A stretch of 64,000 nucleotides of DNA from Paenibacillus oryzisoli (lineage in GTDB: Bacteria > Bacillota > Bacilli > Paenibacillales > NBRC-103111), in the NCBI RefSeq assembly GCF_001653565.1, contig NZ_LYPB01000072.1, positions 1-64,000 on the forward strand, read 5' to 3'. Both the position numbers and the translations under genes were made by a program. Every line of letters starts with the position of its first letter. Within the stretch, counting starts at the first letter, position 1. Shown here piece after piece: positions 24,879-34,421 of the stretch. The notes under the pieces are model-generated. The model ran no database searches, had not been told where the DNA came from, and saw only the letters and a program-made list of their open reading frames with translations.

Positions 24879-25232
24879 TTAGGCGAGCAGGAGAATAACC
24901 AAGAGTTCATAAAGTACAAGTGTCATAATCTGATTATATTGTGCTGGTGTGTAGATCGGTCTGTGATGACCTTGTTGGTGACCGTGATGTGGGTCCATAT
25001 TCAGATACACGTGATGACCATCTGCATTGATGAGAACACCTTCGTGTGTATGCCCATCAATTGTCGTGACACGAATCTTACGGCCCATGTGTGGGTGCAG
25101 GGCGTGCATGACAGCGTCTCTTTTGTGCTTCATCATGTGTTGCCAGTTGGGCTCTGATTGGTACACCATATGAGGTCCTTGGTGCCCTTGATGACCATGT
25201 GGTCCTTGTGGGTGCATAGGGTTCGTATACAT
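24879..25232 (-). CDS. His-rich hypothetical protein with hydrophobic C-terminus
   Basis: A 117-aa protein of no recognised family. The N-terminal 25 residues are HPQGPHGHQGHQGPH-type, and a second His/Gly-rich stretch (MDPHHGHQQGHHRP) follows a central, more ordered segment (MGRKIRVTTIDGHTHEGVLI, about residues 49-68) that resembles a small beta barrel. The last 15 residues are a hydrophobic helix (LVLYELLVILLLA) that could anchor it. The His content suggests metal binding or a spore-coat-like protein, but neither is shown. It sits between the two paralogous lipoprotein genes on the same strand with its own terminator. Confidence 0.7.
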   Translation of the reverse strand: MYTNPMHPQGPHGHQGHQGPHMVYQSEPNWQHMMKHKRDAVMHALHPHMGRKIRVTTIDGHTHEGVLINADGHHVYLNMDPHHGHQQGHHRPIYTPAQYNQIMTLVLYELLVILLLA

Positions 25233-25343
25233 AAACGTTCACTCCTTCTCGTTCAACTGCGCGCTCGCAGCAGGCTTTCTGCCTAGGTTCATTACTAGAC
25301 TATTCAGCTATACGAAAAGGGTGATCGCCTATATAGAAATTAC

Positions 25344-26858
25344 TTAGTCACGGTGAATTGTGACGACACGCGTCTCATTGTTGAATGAAACTACGCAGCC
25401 AAGTTGCTCGGCAATGAAGCGAATAGGAACAAATGTTGAGTTATCGGACAATGTAGCAGCACTTTCCAGTGCAGGAACAGCTGAACCGTTCACAGTTGCA
25501 TTGGTGCTATCCAACGTTAATAGAAGTGTTTTCCCTGTGAGGAAATCGGTAATCGTTACTTGGCGTAGATCGCCATTCCAGCCAACTTCAGCACCTAACT
25601 GTTCCGAAACGAAGCGAACCGGTACCATCGTTGTGCCATTCGCATTAATGAATGGTTGAGGCGTGTCGTCCTTAGCCCCTGACCCGTCAGTAACCATGTT
25701 GATATCTTTTTTCGTTACTTGAAAATCATTTTTAAGCATTTTGTACAGCGTAGATTGCTTATCGAGTGCTGCTAGCACCTTGAAGATTGCTGTAGCATCT
25801 GGTTTAAGCTGAAGCGCGCCGGACGTATCTACTTTGCTAGCCGTAACCGGTTTATTCAAATTCCAAGTTTCACTCACAAAGGAAACCTTAATCGCGGAAG
25901 CGCCATTGTTGGATTCTGTCATTGGCATATTGATCGCGATGTTCTGCTTGCGAATTTGATTGTCATTATCGATGTAAACATCTGCTTGAAGCGATGCTTT
26001 GCTGCTAAACATATCCTTCGTTGGATCAATGGAATCCGCTAATTTCGCTAGATAATCATGGATCGGGGCGTACACAAAGCCAAGTGTCAGATCCTTATTC
26101 GTTAGAAGACTCAACGTAATGCTCTTATCTCCACCTGCGATCTGTTCTTGGATGACAGGAGCAAGGGCATCATACAATTGGCTAAGCACTTTTTTGAGGC
26201 CAGCTTCGTCGGCAAGAACGTTAGCTAGCAGCTTTTGCAGAAGGGCAGCTAATTCAGTGCCGCTAAGCTCTACATGTGCTTTGCGCAACGAAAGCGATTC
26301 ATTATTCACTTTGTCCGTTACCGAAGTAATTGCTAGGGAAGTAGGATCTGTCATATTCGCTACAATAAGTTCAATAAGTCCTGATTTAATCTCAAGTAAT
26401 TTATTTCCGAATTGTTCTTGGATAGCTTTAGGTAAGAAACTTAAGAAGGAAATATCCGTCCCGCCCAAAAGATCGATAACAATCGGTTGTTTCGAACCCT
26501 CGATGCTAAGGTTAATCTTCGTACCTTCCATAGCAACGTTGAAAGGGATAGTCCCTTTACTGTAAACAATCTTGCCTTCGGCAGATAGATGCTGGCTATC
26601 CTGCGTTGTAACAGCAAGCTCAACCTTTACATCCTTCAAAGCAGCAAGTGCGGCTTTCTCATCCGCAGAGAGCTTAGAAGTATCGCCTGGGACAAGTTCG
26701 AACTGCAAAGTACCTTTTGACTCGGAAGACTTCACATTCGCGTCATTCTGAACGGCTTTCGCCAGTTCCAAGCCTTGTATGGATTGACAACCTGTTAGTG
26801 TCAACATCATGATTACCAGCACTGCCGAAATTAACCAAGTCCATTTTTTTGAATGCAT
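25344..26858 (-). CDS. Lipoprotein with C-terminal copper-amine-oxidase-N domain, paralogue 2
   Basis: A 504-aa lipoprotein, paralogous to the gene at 23118 over its whole length. Both have MLTLTGCQSIQGLELAKAVQN-type starts, a shared SVTDKVNNESLSLRKAHVELSG / SVTDMIHNEPLGLKKAHIEI core and the same C-terminal pair of VPVRF(V/I)SEQLGAEVGWNG-like repeats. Signal peptide with lipobox LTGC. AAAGGAG lies 11 nt before the ATG. Probably exposed on the outer face of the membrane; role unknown. The pair and the His-rich gene between them form a compact three-gene group. Confidence 0.85.
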   Translation of the reverse strand: MHSKKWTWLISAVLVIMMLTLTGCQSIQGLELAKAVQNDANVKSSESKGTLQFELVPGDTSKLSADEKAALAALKDVKVELAVTTQDSQHLSAEGKIVYSKGTIPFNVAMEGTKINLSIEGSKQPIVIDLLGGTDISFLSFLPKAIQEQFGNKLLEIKSGLIELIVANMTDPTSLAITSVTDKVNNESLSLRKAHVELSGTELAALLQKLLANVLADEAGLKKVLSQLYDALAPVIQEQIAGGDKSITLSLLTNKDLTLGFVYAPIHDYLAKLADSIDPTKDMFSSKASLQADVYIDNDNQIRKQNIAINMPMTESNNGASAIKVSFVSETWNLNKPVTASKVDTSGALQLKPDATAIFKVLAALDKQSTLYKMLKNDFQVTKKDINMVTDGSGAKDDTPQPFINANGTTMVPVRFVSEQLGAEVGWNGDLRQVTITDFLTGKTLLLTLDSTNATVNGSAVPALESAATLSDNSTFVPIRFIAEQLGCVVSFNNETRVVTIHRD

Positions 26859-26955
26859 GGGATAATCTACTCCTTTTGTTTTAATAGATTTAACGATAAG
26901 TCATCGAATGATTATACGCAAGTTGTACGAGAAGGATGCGCTGTGCGGGTAAAAA

Positions 26956-28737
26956 TTAACGAGTGTGTTTCCATTTTTCGAGTTCCGCTTGAATATCTGC
27001 TCGAAAGGGGAATTGCTGCTGAAGCTTTTGCAGCTCTAAGGTCGCTTGTGCACGCTCCCCTTGCGCATACTGGATTTGGCATCGAAGGAATAGGACGTGT
27101 ACGTCGAGTGGGCTCATGGAATAAGCTTTATGGATCTCGATCGCGGCGCGGGTAAGATGAGCTGGATTTGTTGTTTCTAGGTAGTTTTTTAGCAAGAGAT
27201 AGGCGATGTTATAGTGTTGATTTGCTGGTACGAAAGTAAGAGTTGAACTTCGTTCAAGAAGTTTAATGGCTTCCGTATAACTAGGTGTGTGCTCTGCCTT
27301 TGTGGATAACGCCTCCGAGAAGCTGAGACGGATAGATACCATCGAAAATAAGATAAGTGCCAATGAGAATAGGATGCGTAGAGGCATCTTTAATTTATTG
27401 GCGGTGTTTAACTCTGCTGACGAAGTGTTACTAAATATGCCAAATATAACCCAAAGACCAAATAGCAAAGGATATTCAAACGTAAAATCAACTGTACTAT
27501 GAATCAGAAGACAACCGAATACAGCAAGGCAACTAGCTACCCAAATTTTCGTTGGATCATCTGATTTTAGGTAAGAAGACAAGCCCCTCCAAATAAACAT
27601 AATTACAATAGTTGTGAATAGTAGGACACCAATCAATCCGGTCTCAATCCACGTTTCCAACCAATGATTATGTAAATATAGGACCGTATATGCAGCTGTT
27701 TGATAGTGATATTGTAAAATGTTCCATGCACCGCCGCCGTAACCTAGCATAGGGGAGTCGATAATCATTTGCCAAGCGTCCCTGTAATAACCAATCCTAC
27801 TTGTCCATTCTGATGCGTGGGGAGTTAGCTGAAATAAACGTTTAAGTGAGGAAGTTTGATTACTGTATAGCATTGCACCAACCATTAATAGAAGAATTGG
27901 AATCATCGTTAAGCTTATTGTTCTAGTCCGAATATTAGGCATCACATAGAGAACGAGTAAGGCGACGACGAGAATAGAACCTAGAAATACCCATTTTGAA
28001 AATGGATAGGCGACAGCGCTAGCAACTCCGGCACAAATAGCTAACGTTACAGAAGGGATGGTTTTTCGATAATCTTTTCCAAATGCCCAGTATTGTAGTG
28101 GGACAATGATTACGAAAAGTATAAGAACTGTTCGTGAACCGGTCAGAATGATTCCTGATGATAAAAGAGAACTAAGCCAGATATAGTTAGTTTTGTTTTC
28201 TAAAGTGGCTAACATATTGGATAAAAGCAAGGCAGTAAGTAGTAATACCCCCCACGCATTCGCATATTCTAAGGGTCCTTCAAAACGTCCCTCTCGAAAT
28301 TGGTCCATAAGAACACCAAAAATGATCCCAACCGAACACAAATAAACGAACACTTTTATTAGAATTACTCTATGTGCTTGGGTAAGCTGTGCAGCGATAA
28401 GAAATAGAGGTATGACAAGTGCGATACGAAACGATGTTGCTAGAGACTCCTGTTTAGAAATAGCGCTAAATGTAAGTGTAAAGTAAAGAAAGACAAAGAC
28501 TGTAAATAGATAGAAGACAGGATTGAAAGGCATTTTACGCCTAAATAAAATGAGACCTGCTGAAACATAGAGACAGCCTGAAATCAGTAAGTACTCAGGC
28601 TTAAATAATAAACCGTGCCGGAATAGAGAGATACTGAAGAAGACGATAAGCAATATTAGTGAAAAAGATGAAATCCAGTTACTTGTAACTTCTGATATAT
28701 TCTGTTTTTTTCTTGGACTCACGTTAAGTGTTTTCAC
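26956..28737 (-). CDS. O-antigen ligase/polymerase-family membrane protein with TPR-like tail
   Basis: A 593-aa polytopic membrane protein of the Wzy/WaaL family, which links or polymerises glycans on lipid carriers outside the membrane. About 12 hydrophobic segments run to residue 470. The family's large outer loop is present with GYYRDAWQMIIDSPMLGYGG and LYLHNHWLETWIETGLIG. The soluble C-terminus (about 490-593) looks like tetratricopeptide helices (AYSMSPLDVHVLFLRC). Start GTG 28737 is uncertain: GGAG is directly adjacent, and GTG 28722 is an alternative. It is divergent from an SLH protein gene, suggesting secondary cell wall polymer or exopolysaccharide work. Confidence 0.8.
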   Translation of the reverse strand: MKTLNVSPRKKQNISEVTSNWISSFSLILLIVFFSISLFRHGLLFKPEYLLISGCLYVSAGLILFRRKMPFNPVFYLFTVFVFLYFTLTFSAISKQESLATSFRIALVIPLFLIAAQLTQAHRVILIKVFVYLCSVGIIFGVLMDQFREGRFEGPLEYANAWGVLLLTALLLSNMLATLENKTNYIWLSSLLSSGIILTGSRTVLILFVIIVPLQYWAFGKDYRKTIPSVTLAICAGVASAVAYPFSKWVFLGSILVVALLVLYVMPNIRTRTISLTMIPILLLMVGAMLYSNQTSSLKRLFQLTPHASEWTSRIGYYRDAWQMIIDSPMLGYGGGAWNILQYHYQTAAYTVLYLHNHWLETWIETGLIGVLLFTTIVIMFIWRGLSSYLKSDDPTKIWVASCLAVFGCLLIHSTVDFTFEYPLLFGLWVIFGIFSNTSSAELNTANKLKMPLRILFSLALILFSMVSIRLSFSEALSTKAEHTPSYTEAIKLLERSSTLTFVPANQHYNIAYLLLKNYLETTNPAHLTRAAIEIHKAYSMSPLDVHVLFLRCQIQYAQGERAQATLELQKLQQQFPFRADIQAELEKWKHTR

Positions 28738-28886
28738 TCCATTTCATGAAATTAAGCAAAATTTAATGTTATGTTCCTATTTTCCATTATAAGGAATAGG
28801 ACTTTAGTCTTGTTGAATTTCTTGTTATCTTTTATTATTTAGTAGGTAATAGAAGATCGGTAGAAACAACCTGAGGAGGAACTATT

Positions 28887-31800
28887 TTGCATTTTAGTAA
28901 TAAGGTAACGGGATCGTTAAAGCGAAGGGCCTCTGCGGCACTCGTGCTATTATTTTTGGTGAATGCATGCATGCCAATTATAGCATCTGCAACAAGTTTG
29001 TTTAATCTCCAGTTTGATCCTGTATCAGGAACGGTGTATGGGTATATTTATTCAGACAAGGCAGCGTTATCGGTCAGTGTGAATGATGAGACATATGGGA
29101 CTAAAGCAGTGACTTCAAGTAGTATAAACTTTACATACCCTTATATTAATGGATTTTATTATGAGTTGAATGGCGTGGGAAGCGAGGAGCTTAAAGGACT
29201 TAAGCCAGTTACAGCAGTTGTTTATGAAGGTAGTACGCCTGTTTACTCAACCGTTAATAATGTGAGCAGTAATGTATATACCTATAGCGGAAGTAATGTC
29301 AATCTGACTCCCCCTACTAATCTTGTGGCAAATTTTGAACATGGGTACTGGCGAATTAAATGGGATTCGCTTGATAATCTACCCTTTATCTATGGTGTCA
29401 AAGCATATAGGAATGGGACATTCAATAGATCTTCCCAAGGTTATGTTCCATTTGAATGGGGGGAGCAGTATGAGTTTAATGCACCGCCTGTCGATCTTCA
29501 ATTAAGTGTAACAGATATATTCGGTAACGAATCAGCGTTAAGTGATAAGGTTACACTCGTAAGTGCAACAGGACCTGAAGCCTATCATTATGCAGGTTAC
29601 GTTTATTTAAATGGCGTTGCAGCAGCAAATACGAAGTTTGAAGTTAAAGATGCAGATGGTGTTGTTGTTGAAAGTTTTACGTATACGAATCAAGAAATCA
29701 AGGGCCAATCAGAACTTGGTCGTTACTGGATTAACATCGTTCAAACTGACTATGATTTTGTGGCTCCGTACTTAAGATATTATTTCGATTTACCAGGAAG
29801 CAATTATTCAGTAACCATTACGAATTCGGAAAATAAAACTTTTCAACCCGCATCTTCTGTTTCTAATAATGTAGCGTATGTTGACTACGGGGGTCTATTT
29901 GCTGAAGTAGATCAATCTGCAATTTTTATGAACGGTAATTTTAAGGCTACCCCAGTATTGTTTGCAAACAAAGAAGCAGGCCATTGGTACGCACCTAATG
30001 AAGAAATTGTAAGATTCTCACCTACAAATGGTACTGGGAATCGTCTGGATATCGAATTTCCTTACGATAGTTGGCCATTGAATGGAGTGGGGGCGCATAA
30101 TACAACAACTATTAAAAATGCTAATTTAATGGGTTCAGACCTGCAATTAATTAAAGTTTCGGATCAATCTGAGGTCGGTATTACGGGTTTAATTCATAAT
30201 CCTTATTTCCCCAATGAAGTAGTTAATGGTACTTCAGTAGTAAATGGCAGTGGTGGTGGCGGAGGCGGCGGGAGTCCTGCAGGTCCGGTAGTTACTAGTA
30301 ATGGTAACAGTTACGCACGACCTCAATTACTATCACTTGTACTCAGTACAGCTCTGCTACCCAATGAACAATATGTTCTGAAAATGTCCTCTTCAAGCGG
30401 GTCTGATGAAATTAGAATGCCGCTATGGGGAGGAAATGGATTCAGTGCTGCAGTATCACTCTCAGTAAACAACTTTTCTTATTCATATGTATATTCACCT
30501 AACCTAATCGACCAATATTCAACTGACCGAACAATTAAGATTCTGCCTCCTAATACGCAAGATGCAGATGCGGCTGCGGCTGTAACGGCCAAGATCACAG
30601 CTCTGCCAGCGGCTGCAAACATAGTATTAACAAATGAAACAGCAGTTAATGAGGCTAAAGCAGCGTTTGACTTACTTACAACGCCACAGAAAAGTTTAGT
30701 GAATTCAGGGAATCAAACCAAACTTACAGATGCAATCGCCAAGATAGCGGAATTAAGAGCAGCTGTCGTAACGGCCAAGATCACAGCTCTGCCAGCGGCT
30801 GCAAACATAGCATTAACAAATGAAACAGCAGTAAATGAGGCTAAAGCAGCGTTTGACTTACTTACAACGGCTCAAAAGGCGTTGGTAAGCCCAACAAACC
30901 AAACCAAGCTTACGGATGCCGTGGCTAAGATAGCGGAATTAAAACCTAAGAATCAAAGCGGATGTTGTGGTGGCGGTTTCGCTCCTCCAAGTTCAGCCAA
31001 ACCATCCGACGATGGCGCCAAGGTGGATACGAACAATTATTTGACAAAAGAAAAAGGTTCAGACGGCAAAGAGGTTTCACGCGTCAAACTGGACTCGGAT
31101 GTATTCACGAAGGCGCTTGATGTAATCAAAAACAACGATAATAACCGCCAAACGATTACTTTGGATGCGACGGGCACGCAAGCTGGGGCCAAAATCGACA
31201 TTCCAGCAGCATCTTTGGCGGAAGCTTTGAAATCCAATTCGAATATCGTAATCTCGATTCAGTCAGATGCTGGTACGTATTCAGTACCCGTTAGCATTTT
31301 TAAAGACATCGCTAAGCAATTAAACAAGGACATTAAAGATGTGAAAGTAACGATTTCCGTGACACAGGCGTCAGAGAAGTCTTACGAGGCACTTCAGCAA
31401 GCGAATCCAACGATTACGACGTTGCTTGCCAATCCAATAGAATTTACCATTACAGCAGAATCTGGTTCTACGAAGGTAGAACTGAACGACTTTTCAGGAA
31501 CTTATGTGGAACGGAAGATTATTGTACCTTCTACAGTGGATACTGATGCTACAACCGTTGTTTCATTCGACCCTGTTACAGGTAAAATGACATTCATTCC
31601 TGCTGTTTTCTCCCATGTGAATGGCAAAAGCGAAATCACCATTAAATCGCCGCATAACAGCATATACACACTGGTGAAATTGGACAAGCCTTTTACTGAT
31701 ATCACCGCACATTGGGCTAAAAAAGACATCGAATTGTTAGCATCTAAGTTCGTTGTGCAAGGCATGACTGAGACTACTTTTGCTCCTGATCAGCGAGTGA

Positions 31801-32252
31801 CCCGTGCGCAATTCGCCTCCATGCTGGTAACCGCACTAGCATTACAACCAGATGCTGCTAAGTCGTCTATGTTTACAGATGTGACAAGTGATGATTGGTT
31901 TGCGGGGGCTGTAGGGACGGCAGCTAAATTAGGACTTGTTGAAGGAAATAATGCGGGAGAATTTGCACCTAATGCTGATATTACCAGAGAGCAAATGGCT
32001 GTCATGATTTCTAGGGCATTGAGGCTTTCGGGTAAAGAAGTACAATCATCACATGCGCAAGACAAGCTTGCTAGTTTTGTTGATAGCAACACAATCAGTG
32101 CATGGGCTACATCGGCTGTAGTTCAATCACTTGCTGCTAATATTGTAAATGGTCTGACAGACCAATCGTTTGGGCCTAATGAGAGTGCAACTAGAGCGCA
32201 AGCAACGGTTATGCTAAAAAGGTTCTTACAATTTGCAGCATTCATAAACTAA
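28887..32252 (+). CDS. SLH-domain surface protein with internal 62-residue repeats
   Basis: A 1121-aa secreted protein anchored to cell wall polymer by three C-terminal SLH domains (about 934-1121; FTDITAHWAKKDIELLASKF, FTDVTSDDWFAGAVGTAAKLG and FVDSNTISAWATSAVVQSL). Start is TTG with GAGGAGGA 6 nt upstream. A signal peptide covers about residues 1-37 (ends IIASATS). The N-terminal half consists of beta-rich domains and ends in a poly-Gly linker (about 453). Residues 561-688 hold two near-identical 62-aa repeats (TAKITALPAAANI...), encoded by a 186-bp DNA repeat. A Cys-Cys-Gly-Gly-Gly linker follows. Ligand unknown; cell-surface role inferred. Confidence 0.93.
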   Translation: MHFSNKVTGSLKRRASAALVLLFLVNACMPIIASATSLFNLQFDPVSGTVYGYIYSDKAALSVSVNDETYGTKAVTSSSINFTYPYINGFYYELNGVGSEELKGLKPVTAVVYEGSTPVYSTVNNVSSNVYTYSGSNVNLTPPTNLVANFEHGYWRIKWDSLDNLPFIYGVKAYRNGTFNRSSQGYVPFEWGEQYEFNAPPVDLQLSVTDIFGNESALSDKVTLVSATGPEAYHYAGYVYLNGVAAANTKFEVKDADGVVVESFTYTNQEIKGQSELGRYWINIVQTDYDFVAPYLRYYFDLPGSNYSVTITNSENKTFQPASSVSNNVAYVDYGGLFAEVDQSAIFMNGNFKATPVLFANKEAGHWYAPNEEIVRFSPTNGTGNRLDIEFPYDSWPLNGVGAHNTTTIKNANLMGSDLQLIKVSDQSEVGITGLIHNPYFPNEVVNGTSVVNGSGGGGGGGSPAGPVVTSNGNSYARPQLLSLVLSTALLPNEQYVLKMSSSSGSDEIRMPLWGGNGFSAAVSLSVNNFSYSYVYSPNLIDQYSTDRTIKILPPNTQDADAAAAVTAKITALPAAANIVLTNETAVNEAKAAFDLLTTPQKSLVNSGNQTKLTDAIAKIAELRAAVVTAKITALPAAANIALTNETAVNEAKAAFDLLTTAQKALVSPTNQTKLTDAVAKIAELKPKNQSGCCGGGFAPPSSAKPSDDGAKVDTNNYLTKEKGSDGKEVSRVKLDSDVFTKALDVIKNNDNNRQTITLDATGTQAGAKIDIPAASLAEALKSNSNIVISIQSDAGTYSVPVSIFKDIAKQLNKDIKDVKVTISVTQASEKSYEALQQANPTITTLLANPIEFTITAESGSTKVELNDFSGTYVERKIIVPSTVDTDATTVVSFDPVTGKMTFIPAVFSHVNGKSEITIKSPHNSIYTLVKLDKPFTDITAHWAKKDIELLASKFVVQGMTETTFAPDQRVTRAQFASMLVTALALQPDAAKSSMFTDVTSDDWFAGAVGTAAKLGLVEGNNAGEFAPNADITREQMAVMISRALRLSGKEVQSSHAQDKLASFVDSNTISAWATSAVVQSLAANIVNGLTDQSFGPNESATRAQATVMLKRFLQFAAFIN

Positions 32253-32267
32253 TAGTAAGTATAATTT

Positions 32268-32294
32268 CCTCCTACTCTTGTAGGAGGTTTTTTT
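32268..32294 (+). terminator. Terminator of the SLH gene
   Basis: CCTCCTAC (32268-32275), TCTT loop, GTAGGAGG (32280-32287), then seven T. Confidence 0.92.
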
Positions 32295-32357
32295 ATAAAT
32301 AGTAAGCGAAACCTTTTATTCCCAATTTCGTCTACATCTATGTGGGAGGTAAAGCTG

Positions 32358-32903
32358 ATGATGACGATGTTTCTGATTTGCTTTTTTGTAGGTCTCGTAC
32401 TTACGCTGCTCATTACAATTTTCGGAGTGGATAGTTTTGAAATGCATGGTGATACAAGCGGTGCACATGGTCATGGACAGGGGCATATCGGCCCATCTTG
32501 GTTCAATATGTCCTCGTTGCTCGCAGGGGTGACGGTGTTCGGCGGTGTGGGGTATATCCTTAACAAAGTAGGCATGACAAGCGGCTTGTTGATTCTTCTC
32601 TTTGCCGTTGCGGCAGGGCTTGTGATGGCGTGGCTCTTCTTTCTTTTGTACGCGAAGGTGATTTATAAGCATGATGACAGTATGAAGGAGAGCGATTTCC
32701 AGCTCGGCGGTCAGTTAGGTAAGCTGACAGTTCCGATTATTGGAAAAGGCATGGGTGAAATGGTGTATGTGCTCCAAGGCACTACGCGCTCCATCAGTGT
32801 TCGTTCGGAGAACGGTGAGTCCCTGGCGAAAGGGACGAAGGTTGTTATTTTGAATATGAGTAAAGGTGTTGCAACGGTGACGGCATTTAGTGAATACGAC
32901 TAG
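32358..32903 (+). CDS. yuaF: NfeD/YuaF-family membrane protein
   Basis: A 181-aa membrane protein of the NfeD family and the usual operon partner of a flotillin. Three hydrophobic segments (about 3-24, 50-70, 75-100) are followed by an OB-fold C-terminal domain (FQLGGQLGKLTVPIIGKGMGE to VATVTAFSEYD). A His/Gly-rich loop (HGDTSGAHGHGQGH) lies between the first two helices. ATG 32358 is chosen for its GGGAGG site at 8-9 nt. It precedes the flotillin gene by 51 bp and matches B. subtilis yuaF-yuaG, in which both proteins act in membrane microdomains. Confidence 0.88.
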   Translation: MMTMFLICFFVGLVLTLLITIFGVDSFEMHGDTSGAHGHGQGHIGPSWFNMSSLLAGVTVFGGVGYILNKVGMTSGLLILLFAVAAGLVMAWLFFLLYAKVIYKHDDSMKESDFQLGGQLGKLTVPIIGKGMGEMVYVLQGTTRSISVRSENGESLAKGTKVVILNMSKGVATVTAFSEYD

Positions 32904-32954
32904 TCCGTTCTAGGTTTAAACCATAGTGAGGAATGACTGGGAGGTAGGAGAGAG

Positions 32955-34400
32955 ATGATGTATTCAGTGCTTATTATGGTAGCAGCTATTGTGGTTGTTG
33001 TTTTCATCTTACTAGCTTCAATTGTAAAAGCTTACAAGAAAGTGCCGCCGAATGAAGCGATGATCGTATTTGGTTTAGGGGGCAAAAGAGTCGTGCAAGG
33101 CGGAGGGACGTTCGTTATCCCCGGTTTTCAGAGCTACAAAACCATCTCGATGATGCTCACTAGCTTTGATGTGAAACCCGACCAACCGATGTTCTCTCTG
33201 CAAGGGATTCGTCTCAAAATTGAAGCTGTCGCTCAAATTAAGATTCAAAGTGATCCCATCGCGATCGCAACTGCTTCCGAGCAGTTCCTTGACCATTCGA
33301 TGGCGGAGCGGGAAGCGATGATTCTACACTCTGTAGAAGGACATTTGCGGGGATTAGTCGGGCAATTGACGGTGGAATCCATCTTGAAGAATCCGGATGA
33401 GCTCAACAGTAAGATGAGGGAGACGTGTTCGGAGGATTTGGATAAAATGGGGCTCAATCTCATTTCCTTCGTGCTGAAAAGAGTAGCGGACGATCAAGGT
33501 TACATTGAGAACTTAGGTGTACCTGAAGTCGAGCGGATTCGTAAAAGCGCGAGTATCGCCAAAGCGGAAGTCGAGCGAGATATTCAAATCCGGCAGGCGG
33601 ATACGGAGAAGGAGTCGGCCATTCGCAGGGCAGAAGCTCATCAATTGAAGATTGAAGCGGAGAGTGCGGCATCCGCGAAGGAAGCCCAGTATCGCAAGGA
33701 GCTCAGCATGAAGGAAGCGGAGTTCAAGCAGGAGACGACGAGTCGTCAGGCGGAAGCGGATTTAGCCTATGAATTGAAGCAAAAGCAAATTCAACAGCAG
33801 CTCGTAACGGAGCAGGTACGGATCCGTCAGATGGAAGCAGAGGCGAACAAGACGGTTCGCCAGATCGAGGTTGATCTGAAGCAGAAGGAGCTCGAGGCTT
33901 CTGTTATTAAGCCAGCCGAAGCGGAGAAGCTGGCGGCGATCATGCGAGCCGAGGTGAGCAAGCAGCGGCAAATCCTTGAAGCCGAGGCGGAAGCGGAGTC
34001 CACGAGAAAGCGCGGCGAAGCCACGGCGGAAGCGGAGCTCGCCAAAGGGAAGGCGAACGCCGAAGTCGTGCGTCTAGCGGGGCTTGCAGAAGCGGAGGCA
34101 CTGGAGAAGAAGGCCGAAGCTTACAAGCAGTACACGCAGGCGGCTGTGACGGTGGAAATTCTGCGCATCCTGCCGGAGCTGGCTGAGAAAATTGCGGCAC
34201 CGCTGAGCAACGTCGATAAGATCACCGTAATCTCCCAGGACGGCTCGGCGTCTGGCGTCAACCGGATCACCGGTGATATCGCCAAAATGATCGCGCAGGT
34301 GCCGGAAATCACGCAGACGCTCACGGGGAAAAGTGTGACCGACTTAGCGCGCGCGTTCCTAGGGTCGGATGCTGACCCGATCTTGAAGCGGGAAGAATAG
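32955..34400 (+). CDS. floT: Flotillin-like SPFH protein
   Basis: A 481-aa flotillin (YuaG type). N-terminal membrane segment (about 4-24), SPFH/band-7 domain about 27-200 (KVPPNEAMIVFGLGGKR...), then a long coiled coil with repeated Ala-Glu-rich stretches (about 205-400, including ILEAEAEAEST and GEATAEAELAKGKANAEV), and a C-terminal oligomerisation region with ITVISQDG. Flotillins scaffold membrane microdomains and recruit signalling proteins. It follows the NfeD-type partner gene. Between its stop and the terminator lies an unusual 113-bp repeat array that would be part of its transcript. Confidence 0.95.
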   Translation: MMYSVLIMVAAIVVVVFILLASIVKAYKKVPPNEAMIVFGLGGKRVVQGGGTFVIPGFQSYKTISMMLTSFDVKPDQPMFSLQGIRLKIEAVAQIKIQSDPIAIATASEQFLDHSMAEREAMILHSVEGHLRGLVGQLTVESILKNPDELNSKMRETCSEDLDKMGLNLISFVLKRVADDQGYIENLGVPEVERIRKSASIAKAEVERDIQIRQADTEKESAIRRAEAHQLKIEAESAASAKEAQYRKELSMKEAEFKQETTSRQAEADLAYELKQKQIQQQLVTEQVRIRQMEAEANKTVRQIEVDLKQKELEASVIKPAEAEKLAAIMRAEVSKQRQILEAEAEAESTRKRGEATAEAELAKGKANAEVVRLAGLAEAEALEKKAEAYKQYTQAAVTVEILRILPELAEKIAAPLSNVDKITVISQDGSASGVNRITGDIAKMIAQVPEITQTLTGKSVTDLARAFLGSDADPILKREE

Positions 34401-34421
34401 GGGGCGACGCGCGGGCCGCGG

